Of a stretch of DNA of 48,839 nucleotides, positions 16,509 to 24,594 are shown piece by piece. The translations under genes were made by a program, and so were the position numbers. Below the pieces are notes generated by a model that did no database searches, had not been told where the DNA came from, and worked only from the letters and a program-made list of their open reading frames with translations. This DNA comes from an uncultured Coriobacteriaceae bacterium (GTDB lineage: Bacteria > Actinomycetota > Coriobacteriia > Coriobacteriales > QAMH01): assembly GCA_900544245.1 (NCBI GenBank), contig UQUH01000008.1:1-48839 (forward strand), written 5' to 3'. Positions within the stretch are counted from its first letter, which is position 1; the number at the start of each line of letters is the position of its first letter.

Positions 16509-17669
16509 CTAACGGCTGAGCTGCTGCTGTGCCTCTTTGATGAGCGCGCGGCCAGCCGTGTGGACCATGATTTCCTCCGTGCCGGCCATGATGCGATAGA
16601 CGCGTTGGTCTCGCCATAGGCGCGCGATACGACAGTCGTTCGTGTAACCTATGCCGCCCATGATCTGCATTGCATCGTCAATGACCTCGAAGGCGGCGTG
16701 CCCCGTGTAGCGCTTGAGGAGGGAGGAGTCGATGGAGATCGATTCCCCGTTATCCTTTTTCCAGGCGGCCTTGTAGAGCATGTTCTGCATGTTCTCGATC
16801 TTGATCTTCATGTCGACCAGCTTCTCCTGGATGAGCTGGAACGACCCGATCGGCCGCCCGAACTGTTCCCTTTGGCCGGCGAAGCGCAGGGCCTCCTCGT
16901 AGGCGCAGCGGGCCATGCCCACGTTTGCCGCGCAGATGGTGAGGCGCTCGACCTCGAAGTTCTTCATGAGCTGGTAGAAGCCCTTGCACTCCTCGCCCAC
17001 AAGGTCGCTCTCGTCGCATTCGACGTCTTGCAGGTACACCTCGTACGTGCCGCACATGTTGTTGCCGATCTTGCTTAGCTTCGAGGTTGTGATGCCGGGC
17101 CTGTCCATGGGGAACAGATACATGCTGAAGTCCTTGTAGGGACTTTCGTTAATGCCGCTACGGGCAACGCAGAGCATGTACGGTGCCTTGTCGGCGCTCG
17201 TGTTGAACGTCTTGGTGCCGTTGATGTACACCTTGCCATCGCGCTTGGCGGCGGTCGTTGCCATGGCAGCGCTGTCGGAGCCAGCCTGGGGTTCGGTAAA
17301 TCCCAGCGTAAATGGCTTCTTGCCCTGCACGGCGTACTCGAGGACCGCTTTCTGCTGCTCGGGGTTGCCAAACGTCAGAATGTCATCGACCTCGGTGGAG
17401 AAGTTGATCCAGCAAAGCGAGGGATAACCGAGCGCATGGGCCTCCTCCGCCACCATGACCTGGGTGAGAATGTCGACGGGCGTTCCGTCATACTCCTCGG
17501 GAATGCCAAGGGAAGCGAAGCCGGCCTCGACCAAAGCATCGGCGGCCTTCTGGGGGAATACGTGTTTCTCATCGCATTCCTTGAAGTAGTCCTCGAAGTC
17601 CCCGCGCTCCATGACCGTACGAAGGCTTTCCAGCAAGAGCTCCTGTTCCTCTGTCCGCTTGAAGTCCAT
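16509..17669 (-). CDS. CaiA-like acyl-CoA dehydrogenase/reductase
   Basis: 386 residues with the three-domain acyl-CoA dehydrogenase plan. FTEPQAGSDSAAMATTA near 130-146 contacts FAD and substrate, and REQFGRPIGSFQLIQEKLVD near 265-285 and GGIGYTNDCRIARLWRD near 340-356 are the usual signatures. The closest recognisable relative is CaiA (crotonobetainyl-CoA reductase), with which it shares KNMLY-type and AAWKKDNG segments. The YEGT Glu that is catalytic in medium/short-chain enzymes is replaced (RIMAGTEE), as it is in CaiA. First gene of the operon, divergent from a LysR gene. With FixAB it should reduce an alpha,beta-unsaturated acyl-CoA; the reverse oxidation is possible. Confidence 0.92.
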   Translation of the reverse strand: MDFKRTEEQELLLESLRTVMERGDFEDYFKECDEKHVFPQKAADALVEAGFASLGIPEEYDGTPVDILTQVMVAEEAHALGYPSLCWINFSTEVDDILTFGNPEQQKAVLEYAVQGKKPFTLGFTEPQAGSDSAAMATTAAKRDGKVYINGTKTFNTSADKAPYMLCVARSGINESPYKDFSMYLFPMDRPGITTSKLSKIGNNMCGTYEVYLQDVECDESDLVGEECKGFYQLMKNFEVERLTICAANVGMARCAYEEALRFAGQREQFGRPIGSFQLIQEKLVDMKIKIENMQNMLYKAAWKKDNGESISIDSSLLKRYTGHAAFEVIDDAMQIMGGIGYTNDCRIARLWRDQRVYRIMAGTEEIMVHTAGRALIKEAQQQLSR

Positions 17670-17780
17670 GAGTTAGCACCCTTCCTCTGTAGGCTCTCCC
17701 AAAATAAAATTGAGGCGGCAGTCTGGCGGCAGAATTGCTATCCTCCTGTTGGAGGCAAGAGTCCGCTGCCTCTGCAGCGC

Positions 17781-17810
17781 ATTATATGGACGGGCGGTTT
17801 CATTGCCCAA
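17781..17810 (-). promoter_or_regulatory. Putative promoter of the cai/fix-like operon
   Basis: On the minus strand TTGGGC (17810-17805), an 18-bp spacer and a consensus TATAAT (17786-17781) lie about 110 bp before the acyl-CoA dehydrogenase ATG. Imperfect inverted repeats around it (CAGCGCATTATAT and ATATGTGCTG) may be the LysR operator. Confidence 0.5.
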
Positions 17811-17831
17811 ATACGTATATGTGCTGGGCAG

Positions 17832-17859
17832 TTGTCTGATTTGTTTTCGGGCCTATACG
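17832..17859 (+). promoter_or_regulatory. Putative promoter of the second lysR gene
   Basis: TTGTCT (17832-17837), a 16-bp spacer and TATACG (17854-17859) lie 57 bp before the start at 17916, back to back with the operon promoter on the other strand, the usual layout for a LysR regulator and its target. Confidence 0.35.
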
Positions 17860-17915
17860 CCGAGCGGCTGAGGGCTTTCACAATCTGCATACTTGTCGCG
17901 AAGGGGATTGGGAAG

Positions 17916-18878
17916 ATGGACATCGACATATACCGGGAGTTCATCGTGTTGACGACTCACAAGAGCTTCGTCGCCGCCGCAAATGAGCTGAACATGTCCC
18001 AGCCCTCGTTAAGCCGGCACATGAGCTCCTTGCAAAACGAGCTCGGCTGCAAGCTCTTCTATGACACCCGGCCCTTGAGCCTGACGGCTGCGGGAGAGGT
18101 GGTCCTCAAGTACGCGGGCAAGATCGTCGGTGACCAGGCAAACATGATGAACGACCTGCAAGAGCTGTCCGCCTCTGACAGCAGCCGAATCACCATCACG
18201 GACATGCTGCATACGAATAACCTGTATTACGGAATCAACGAGGCCATAGCGCAGGCAAAGAGCAAGTTCGGCGGCCTTCGCGTGGACTACATAGACATGA
18301 ACAGTAGCGGAATGAATCCGTTTCAGATGGTGGAGAAGGGGAAGGTCGACATCTCCTTCGAGACAACGATCACGATGGACACCGCACCGGAGCTCGAGGT
18401 TCCAGACGGCTTGCGCTCCGTGCTGATTCCGGAATTCCACGGGGAGCTCGTAATCGGCGTTGACAAGACATCGCCCCTCTCGGGCAGGCAGGACCTGTGC
18501 CTGACGGATTTGAAGCGGGCACGTTTCGTCATGCAGGCAAACCGATACAACGAGCGCTTCAGGGAGGATTTCATCGAGCTCTGCCGTCTTGAGGGCTTTT
18601 ACCCGAACATCACCCTGGTGCCGGCAGACAATCCGCTGAGCTTCTATGCCAGCAGCGTGGGGGACGGCATTCACCTGCTTACCCGCGTCAGCATGAAGCA
18701 ATACAAGCCCTTCATGGCGGATCTCATCAAGCAGATGCTGAACATCGTGCCCTTTGCGGACAAGAAGCGGTATGTGAACGCCTACGCTGTCATGCAGGAC
18801 GACATAAGCCGGCCCGAGATGGAATTCGTTGCGGCATGCCTCGAGGAGCACGCCGCGGCTCGCATGGCCGAGCTCTAG
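17916..18878 (+). CDS. LysR-family transcriptional regulator
   Basis: 320 residues. The HTH lies at about 1-60 (SFVAAANELNMSQPSLSRHM, LGCKLFYDTR, LTAAGEVVL). The effector domain starts near 90 (SRITITDMLHTNN). The ATG at 17916 is chosen because the LysR domain begins there and AAGGGG lies 9 nt upstream; the open frame extends back to 17436 but that part overlaps the divergent gene and is not LysR-like. It probably regulates the cai/fix-like operon transcribed away from it. Its effector domain is only distantly similar in sequence to that of the LysR at 4385. Confidence 0.9.
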   Translation: MDIDIYREFIVLTTHKSFVAAANELNMSQPSLSRHMSSLQNELGCKLFYDTRPLSLTAAGEVVLKYAGKIVGDQANMMNDLQELSASDSSRITITDMLHTNNLYYGINEAIAQAKSKFGGLRVDYIDMNSSGMNPFQMVEKGKVDISFETTITMDTAPELEVPDGLRSVLIPEFHGELVIGVDKTSPLSGRQDLCLTDLKRARFVMQANRYNERFREDFIELCRLEGFYPNITLVPADNPLSFYASSVGDGIHLLTRVSMKQYKPFMADLIKQMLNIVPFADKKRYVNAYAVMQDDISRPEMEFVAACLEEHAAARMAEL

Positions 18879-18914
18879 GACGAAGTTATCTATTCCTTTT
18901 CGCGAATAAAGCGT

Positions 18915-19040
18915 TATACTCGGCTCACGCCATGATTTGCCCGAAGGTCGTCGTGCAGCGGCCCAGGGAACACCCAATGGTTGCACCGGGTGCATCGAGG
19001 TGGCGCACGATGCATCGTCTCTCGCAAAGGAGCGTGTAAC
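18915..19040 (+). promoter_or_regulatory. Long structured leader of the MOSC gene
   Basis: A -10-like TATACT (18915-18920) is followed by about 115 nt with several possible stems, for example TGCAC/GTGCA, CGCCA/TGGCG and GGG-AACA-CCC. The downstream gene encodes a molybdenum-cofactor-binding domain, so a Moco-type or other metabolite riboswitch is worth testing; I cannot confirm the consensus by eye. Confidence 0.25.
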
Positions 19041-19547
19041 ATGGGCACCGTCAAAGCCGTTTGCACCAGTGCCGTCAAGGGCATCCAGAAATCCGAGCAA
19101 CAATACGTCGACCTCGTTCCCGATTGGGGTATCGAGGATGATGCCCATGCCGGCCCATGGCATCGTCAGGTGAGCCTTCTTGGCTACGAGCGCATCGCGG
19201 CCTTCAAGAAGCTTGGTGCCGATGTGGAGAACGGTTCGTTTGGCGAAAACATCATCGTCGAGAGCTTCGACCTCAAGACGCTTCCCATCGGTACGCGCTT
19301 TGTCGTGGGCGATGCGGTGCTGGAGCTCACGCAGGTCGGCAAGCAGTGTCACAAGCACTGTGCGATCTACCACAAGATGGGGGATTGCATCATGCCCCGA
19401 GAGGGCGTGTTCTGCAAGGTGATCAAAGGGGGTCGCGTCTGCGCGGGCGACATTTTCGATATCATCGGCGAGGCGCCCTCTGCCTCTTCGTACGATCCGT
19501 ACGATATCCTCGCATCGCGCCCCAAGACCTCATCAGCGGTCGCCTAA
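19041..19547 (+). CDS. MOSC domain protein
   Basis: 168 residues. The pattern GIEDDAHAGPWHRQVSLL near 30-47, GSFGENIIV near 65-73 and VGKQCHKHC near 98-106 is the single-domain MOSC form. The conserved Cys in that segment is the proposed ligand for sulfur or molybdenum cofactor. The family delivers or processes sulfurated molybdenum cofactor; a direct role in supplying the nearby molybdoenzymes is an inference. ATG at 19041 has AAAGGAG 8 nt upstream. Confidence 0.9.
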   Translation: MGTVKAVCTSAVKGIQKSEQQYVDLVPDWGIEDDAHAGPWHRQVSLLGYERIAAFKKLGADVENGSFGENIIVESFDLKTLPIGTRFVVGDAVLELTQVGKQCHKHCAIYHKMGDCIMPREGVFCKVIKGGRVCAGDIFDIIGEAPSASSYDPYDILASRPKTSSAVA

Positions 19548-19604
19548 TTGGTACTAGAATGCACGTATAGATAACGGCAATCATGAATAGGGGAGGAACA
19601 TCCC

Positions 19605-20540
19605 ATGCGCATACACAAGAACGTCTTCGAGCTCATTGGCAACACGCCGCTTGTCGAGTTGACGAATTACGAGAACAACCACGGTCTGGGCGCCAGGCTC
19701 ATCGGCAAGGTCGAGTACTTCGAGCCGGCCGGCTCGATTAAGGACCGCATCGCGAAGGCCATGATCGACGAGGCCGAGGCAAACGGTCTGCTCGATGCCG
19801 ACACGGTCATCATCGAGCCAACGAGCGGCAACACCGGCATTGGCCTTGCTGCCATCGCCGCCGCGCGAGGTAACCGCATTATCATTGTGATGCCCGACAC
19901 CATGTCTGTCGAGCGCCGCAAGCTCATGCGCGCCTATGGTGCCGAGCTCGTGCTCACGCCTGGCGCAGACGGCATGAAGGGCGCAATCGCAAAGGCGGAG
20001 GAGCTTGCGAACGAATATCCCAATTCGCTCATCCCGTCTCAGTTCACCAACCCGGTCAACCCGGCGATTCACTATCGCACGACGGGGCCCGAGATCTGGC
20101 GAGGCACTGATGGAGAGGTCGACATCCTGGTTGCTGGCGTCGGTACCGGTGGCACGATCAGCGGCGCGGGCGCATACTTGAAGGAGCAGAACCCGAGCGT
20201 GCGGGTCGTTGCCGTGGAGCCGGCGGACTCGCCCGTGCTTTCCGAGGGCAGAAGCGGAGCGCACGGCATCCAGGGCATCGGCGCCGGCTTCGTACCCGAG
20301 ACGCTCGATACAGACGTCTACGATGAGGTCATCACCATCACGAACGAAGAGGCCTTCGAGGCAGGTCGTGAGCTTGCTGCCCATGACGGTCTGCTCGTCG
20401 GCATCTCGTCGGGCGCCGCCGTTGCCGCAGCCGCAAAGCTCGCGCAGCGCCCCGAGAACGCCGGCAAGAACATCGTGGTGATTCTGCCCGACACCGGTGA
20501 GCGCTATCTCAGCTCCGCCATGTTCGACTTCGGGGAGTAG
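19605..20540 (+). CDS. cysK: Cysteine synthase (O-acetylserine sulfhydrylase)
   Basis: 311 residues. The PLP lysine lies in PAGSIKDRIA (about residues 41-50, after GKVEYFE), the substrate loop TSGNTGIGLA near 70-79, the phosphate-binding GVGTGGTISG near 178-187 and the C-terminal ILPDTGERYLS near 292 are all intact. It makes cysteine from O-acetylserine and sulfide. GGGGAGGAAC precedes the ATG. Next to a MOSC gene and an anion permease, so a sulfur theme is possible, though no sulfate-reduction genes are seen. Confidence 0.95.
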   Translation: MRIHKNVFELIGNTPLVELTNYENNHGLGARLIGKVEYFEPAGSIKDRIAKAMIDEAEANGLLDADTVIIEPTSGNTGIGLAAIAAARGNRIIIVMPDTMSVERRKLMRAYGAELVLTPGADGMKGAIAKAEELANEYPNSLIPSQFTNPVNPAIHYRTTGPEIWRGTDGEVDILVAGVGTGGTISGAGAYLKEQNPSVRVVAVEPADSPVLSEGRSGAHGIQGIGAGFVPETLDTDVYDEVITITNEEAFEAGRELAAHDGLLVGISSGAAVAAAAKLAQRPENAGKNIVVILPDTGERYLSSAMFDFGE

Positions 20541-20664
20541 GCGCGAGTCGCCATTTCGGACGAGGGACCTTGTTACTCGCCCAATAGAATTGAAAAAAGC
20601 GGGAATGAAAAACAGAAAATCTTGGGAATGAGAGCCCGAAAACGCGGGTTTTGGTTGTCTCGCC

Positions 20665-20670
20665 TATAAT
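20665..20670 (+). promoter_or_regulatory. Consensus -10 box before the SLC13 permease
   Basis: A perfect TATAAT in GCCTATAATGGC lies 33 bp before the chosen GTG start. No convincing -35 is seen at 16-18 bp spacing. The 160-bp gap also holds a short CCCG/CGGG hairpin followed by TTTT (20635-20652), a weak candidate terminator for cysK. Confidence 0.35.
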
Positions 20671-20702
20671 GGCGTCCGAAAATCTCTGAGATGGAGGGCG
20701 TC

Positions 20703-21908
20703 GTGCGCTTGCGATACCGATTGATGCAGTTGCTGCGCAGGCACTGGATGCTTGGCACCGCGGCGTTTGTCGCCCTCGTTTCCATGTTCCTCGTGCCGCC
20801 CGACGGGGCGTATCTCGGTTACTTTGACTGGAAGACCATCGGTTGCCTGTTCTGCGTGCTGGCTGTCGCGAGCGCGTTGCGAAACGCGGGCGTCTTCGAC
20901 TGGGCCGCCCGCGCTGCCATCGCGCGCTTCGGGAGTCCGCGCAAGATGGCGATGACGCTTGTGCTCGTCACGGCTGCGTTTTCGATGGCGTTTACCAATG
21001 ACGTCGCGCTTGTCATCATGCTGCCGCTCTCGGTGGCTGCTCTTGTCGAGTCCGGCCAACCACGGCTCGTGCCCGCCGTCTTCGCGCTGCAGGCGCTTGC
21101 GGCAAACCTCTGCGGCATGGTGACGCCGTTCGGAAATCCCCAGAACATCTATCTCTATTCCTACTTTCACGTCGAACTGGGCGAATTCCTCATGACGATG
21201 ACCATGCCGTTTTTTCTGTCCGTCGCGGGTATCATCTTCGCGACTTGGTTCATGACGAGACGTGGCACCGCCAAAGACGCTGGCGTTTCGACGCAGCCGC
21301 AACAGGGCACACCAGGCGAGGATGTCCTGGCCCCCGCGGCTTCGGCCGCGATGCTCGACCGACGACGCCTCGTAGTCTACGTGCCGCTCTTCGTCATCGC
21401 GCTACTCGCGGTCTTTCGCGTAATCCCCTTTGGCATTGCCGTCATCATCGTTGTCGTGGCGCTTCTCGTTCTCGATCGTGATGCGTTGCTCAAGGTCGAC
21501 TATCCGCTGCTTGTCACGTTCCTTTGCTTCTTCATCTTCGCGGGGAACATGGCGCGCATCCCGGTACTAGAGGAGGCGCTCCAGCCGCTCATGGGGCAGT
21601 GGGGCTTGCTCACTTCCGCTTTGACCAGTCAGGTCATCAGCAACGTGCCCGCCGCGGTGCTGCTCTCGCACTTTACCGACGCGTGGCAACCGTTGCTCAT
21701 CGGCGTGAACATAGGAGGAGCAGGCACCTTTGTGGGGTCACTTGCGAGCCTCATCGCGATTCGTCACTTTGCCATCGCGCGCACGATGGTCCCGCGCCTG
21801 CGCGAGCCGGATGCACCGGACACGGCGTCCTTCCTCCGCCTCTTCGGCATCGTGAACGGAGTGTTCTTCGTCGTGCTGCTCATCATCTGCCAGCTTGTGC
21901 TGGGTTGA
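20703..21908 (+). CDS. SLC13/ArsB-CitM-type anion permease
   Basis: About 401 residues with 10-11 hydrophobic segments. Two inverted half-repeats are recognisable: FTNDVALVIMLPLS with TPFGNPQN in the first and ISNVPAAVLLS with GGAGTFVGSLAS in the second, as in ArsB/NhaD and CitM ion transporters. GTG 20703 is preferred because GGAGGG lies 4-5 nt upstream; the in-frame ATG at 20691 overlaps that ribosome binding site and has none of its own. The substrate (arsenite, citrate, sulfate or other) cannot be decided. Confidence 0.8.
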   Translation: MRLRYRLMQLLRRHWMLGTAAFVALVSMFLVPPDGAYLGYFDWKTIGCLFCVLAVASALRNAGVFDWAARAAIARFGSPRKMAMTLVLVTAAFSMAFTNDVALVIMLPLSVAALVESGQPRLVPAVFALQALAANLCGMVTPFGNPQNIYLYSYFHVELGEFLMTMTMPFFLSVAGIIFATWFMTRRGTAKDAGVSTQPQQGTPGEDVLAPAASAAMLDRRRLVVYVPLFVIALLAVFRVIPFGIAVIIVVVALLVLDRDALLKVDYPLLVTFLCFFIFAGNMARIPVLEEALQPLMGQWGLLTSALTSQVISNVPAAVLLSHFTDAWQPLLIGVNIGGAGTFVGSLASLIAIRHFAIARTMVPRLREPDAPDTASFLRLFGIVNGVFFVVLLIICQLVLG

Positions 21909-21913
21909 TGGCG

Positions 21914-22615
21914 CTACACCGGGAAAAACGGGCAGTCCCGCTTGCGGCACTCGGCGTTGTTGGCCATGAACGTGCATGTCGTGCGCTCGGGCAGCTCCAT
22001 GGCAATCCCCGTGGTCTCCGCCGTGTAGCGCGCCGCCTCCTCGATGGCCGCAAATCCCGTGCGCTTGCAGCAGCGCGGCCCTCCCACGTCGGCGAGCCTG
22101 CCGATGATGTTCGAGGTCAGACGTGCGGTGGCCGCCCAGGGATCCTGCGTCATGGGGGTCGAGCCCGAGATGATGGAGTAGTATTGCCCGGCGCTCACCG
22201 CAGCGCCGCAGCAGCCCCAGAACCCACACGTGCCGCCCGGTACCTGCATGCTGCGCGAGCGCAGCTCGTCGAGCGCCGCGTCCAGGTCAATGTCCCCGCC
22301 GGCGTTCCTGTAGCAGGTGAGCAGCACGGCGCCCACGAGCGAGTGGTGCTCGGGCCCGTTTGGATAGATCGACTTGTCTCGCATGATGGACTGCGCGAGC
22401 TCGATGGGGTTGGTGGAGTCGCTTGCGCGGCAGGTCTCCATGACGAAGTCGACGCCCTTGGCGCGATGGCAGCCGTCGCAGACGTAGTGACCCTCCGCGC
22501 AGGTGCAGCGCCCCATCTCGACTTTGCCGCAAATCGCGCAGGTCACCTCATGAGCCTCCTGTGCGTACACGATGGGTGCCCCGCAGATCAGGCAGTTCGC
22601 GTTTCCAATGCTCAT
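21914..22615 (-). CDS. DUF5714 protein (cysteine-rich)
   Basis: 233 residues. The N-terminus is a double zinc-ribbon-like region (CLICGAP, CAICGK, CTCAEGHYVCDGC within residues 9-49). The body has GGTCGFWGCCGAAVSAGQYY near 127-146 and GGPRCCKRTGF near 180, and it ends NAECRKRDCPFFPV. The many conserved Cys suggest metal or cluster binding; related proteins of unknown function occur in anaerobes. It is downstream of, and co-directional with, the ABC importer, 25 nt after it, and may act on the imported compound. No reaction can be named. Confidence 0.75.
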   Translation of the reverse strand: MSIGNANCLICGAPIVYAQEAHEVTCAICGKVEMGRCTCAEGHYVCDGCHRAKGVDFVMETCRASDSTNPIELAQSIMRDKSIYPNGPEHHSLVGAVLLTCYRNAGGDIDLDAALDELRSRSMQVPGGTCGFWGCCGAAVSAGQYYSIISGSTPMTQDPWAATARLTSNIIGRLADVGGPRCCKRTGFAAIEEAARYTAETTGIAMELPERTTCTFMANNAECRKRDCPFFPV

Positions 22616-22640
22616 ATTTGCATATCTCCCGTTCTCCTAT

Positions 22641-23687
22641 CTAGCGCCAGCGCACAGCATAGCGACGCAATTTGTTAATCAACATGTTCAGCACCGTCAC
22701 CATGAGGGCCACCATGATGATGCCCGCGATGACGTTCACGTAGTTCGCGAAGTTCGTGTAGTTGATGATGTAATAGCCAAGTCCCGAACTCGCGCCAAGC
22801 ATCTCGGCGAAGGTGAGCATCGTGATGGCAGCGGTCAGCTGTCCGTTCAATCCGTTCATCACGCCAGGAAGCAGGTAGGGCAAGATGACGTCTTTGACCA
22901 TCTCGAAACTGGAAAGTTCGAGCATGCGAGCACCCTCCACGATGCGCTTGTCCATGGAGGTGACGCGAATGATGGTGTTCAGGAACATGGGCCAGAATAT
23001 GCCCAGAAAGATGATGGTGGCGCTGGCCACACGGAACGTGGGCATGAGCAAGATGATGTAGGGTGCAAAGACGACTGAGGGAATGGGAGCGAGCACGCGC
23101 GCGATGGGAGCAAACACGCTGCGCAGTCCAGGTAGCCAGCCACATATGGCACCGAGCACGAGACCGGCGACAATGGCCGTGAGGGCGCCCATGGCCAGAA
23201 GCTGCAACGAGGCAACGAGATTGTCGAGCAGCGTGGGCCATTGGGTGGGAAAGACGTTGAAAACGGCCTCGGGCGCCGGAAACAGCACGGGATTTGCCGT
23301 GCCGAGCTGCGTCGAGAAGAGTTCCCAGATGAAGAAGAACGCCCACACGATTATGACCACCCACGAATAGGCTGCGCGGTTGGCATCCTTGCGAGCCAAC
23401 GCCCAGAGATACAGGGCTTCGGTCAGGAGTATTGCGACGAGAAACGGTACGATCGTCGGCACGACTCTCTTTCCGGGCAAGAGCACCAAGATCACGAGGG
23501 CGGCAAACAGGACGTGGGCAAGCGCGACCATGGTGACGCGCATGGCTTTCTTGCGATGGGCGTAGCGGGCCTCGGCCTGTGCCGCTTCGCTCAGGGCGCG
23601 CCGGGCTGCAGTGGAGCCCTCTGCCTTCGCGGTGGTCACGGCATCGCCTTCCAACTCTTCCAATCCGGATTCCCCGTGCGCCATCAT
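22641..23687 (-). CDS. ABC transporter permease, SsuC/TauC type
   Basis: 348 residues, longer than the usual 250-270 because of an N-terminal extension with an extra cytoplasmic stretch (AAQAEARYAHRKKAM) and about three added membrane segments. The BPD_transp domain occupies about 150-345, with the EAA-loop-like ARMLELSSFEMVKDVILPYL near 265-285 contacting the ATPase. Starts with tandem ATGs at 23687, overlapping the ATPase stop by 4 bp. Family substrates are sulfonates, taurine, nitrate and thiamine precursors. Confidence 0.88.
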   Translation of the reverse strand: MMAHGESGLEELEGDAVTTAKAEGSTAARRALSEAAQAEARYAHRKKAMRVTMVALAHVLFAALVILVLLPGKRVVPTIVPFLVAILLTEALYLWALARKDANRAAYSWVVIIVWAFFFIWELFSTQLGTANPVLFPAPEAVFNVFPTQWPTLLDNLVASLQLLAMGALTAIVAGLVLGAICGWLPGLRSVFAPIARVLAPIPSVVFAPYIILLMPTFRVASATIIFLGIFWPMFLNTIIRVTSMDKRIVEGARMLELSSFEMVKDVILPYLLPGVMNGLNGQLTAAITMLTFAEMLGASSGLGYYIINYTNFANYVNVIAGIIMVALMVTVLNMLINKLRRYAVRWR

Positions 23688-24553
23688 GTACCCCCTTGCA
23701 CGTTGTCGTAATGCAGGATGCCATCGGGGTCGTCGTTCGTGAGAACCTCCCGCCTGTTATGAGGAGAACCAGAATCGATCTCATCGCACTCGTCCATGTA
23801 GAACAGCTCCATGAGCTCGGAGCGCATTTCCCTGAAATGCGGATCGAGTGACAGTTTCTCCAAATTACGCGGACGGGGAAAGTCGACGTCAACGATACAT
23901 TCGATGTGCTTGGGAACCATGAATACGATGCGATCGGCGAGTAAGAGTGCCTCGCTCAAGTCATGGGTTACGAACACGACGGTACGACGGTGCTCGGCGT
24001 TATGCCACAAATCGAGGAGCAGTTCCTGCAGCTCCTGACGATTGCGGGCGTCCAGGGCGCCAAAGGGCTCGTCCAGTAGCAGGATGTCACTTTCCATCGC
24101 CAGGGCGCGGGCGATGGCGACGCGCTGTTGCATGCCGCCGGAAAGCTGGAACGGGTACTTGTTTGCCGCATCGGCCATGCCAACCTCTTTGAGGTACTCG
24201 AGAGCGCGGGCGCAGGCTTCGTCTCTGCCCATCTTCTGTCCGGCATGGCGAATGGAGAAGGCGACGTTTTTAACGACCTTCATCCACGGAAACAGCGAAT
24301 AGTGCTGGAACACCATCGCGCGACTCGTGCTCGGTCCGGTCACCCGGATACCATCCACCTCGACAGTGCCGGCATCGGGCATGGCAAGTCCCGCCAGGAG
24401 AGAGAGTAGCGTGGACTTGCCGCAACCGGAGTGGCCGATAAGGCATATGAATTCGCCGTCGGTCACGTGTAGGTCGATATCCTCGAGCGCGAGGTACACC
24501 TCGTTGTTATCGCGATAACAATAGGAAACGCCGTTGATGTCGATTCTGCCCAT
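23684..24553 (-). CDS. ABC transporter ATP-binding protein, SsuB/TauB type
   Basis: 289 residues from the ATG at 24553 (a TTG at 24568 is an alternative). Walker A GHSGCGKST near 42-50, Q-loop FQHYSLFPW, signature LSGGMQQRVAIARAL near 137-151, Walker B ILLLDEPFGALD and H-loop THDLSEAL are all present. The C-terminal 60 residues beyond the core are acidic (MDECDEIDSGS) and unusual. It powers the permease encoded downstream, with which it overlaps. Confidence 0.9.
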   Translation of the reverse strand: MGRIDINGVSYCYRDNNEVYLALEDIDLHVTDGEFICLIGHSGCGKSTLLSLLAGLAMPDAGTVEVDGIRVTGPSTSRAMVFQHYSLFPWMKVVKNVAFSIRHAGQKMGRDEACARALEYLKEVGMADAANKYPFQLSGGMQQRVAIARALAMESDILLLDEPFGALDARNRQELQELLLDLWHNAEHRRTVVFVTHDLSEALLLADRIVFMVPKHIECIVDVDFPRPRNLEKLSLDPHFREMRSELMELFYMDECDEIDSGSPHNRREVLTNDDPDGILHYDNVQGGT

Positions 24554-24594
24554 AGTTTGGCCCCGCAAGTTTTGCTTTGCCGTAGACCGTTGGC

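Noticed and set aside
8509..17669. Naming the operon carnitine metabolism (caiABC)
   Set aside because: Homology to CaiA/B/C is strong, but CaiD, CaiT and CaiE are absent and extra enzymes are present, so substrate naming is not supported.
17436..17915. A 160-codon N-terminal extension of the LysR gene
   Set aside because: It overlaps the divergent acyl-CoA dehydrogenase start and promoter; the LysR domain starts at the ATG at 17916 with a ribosome binding site.
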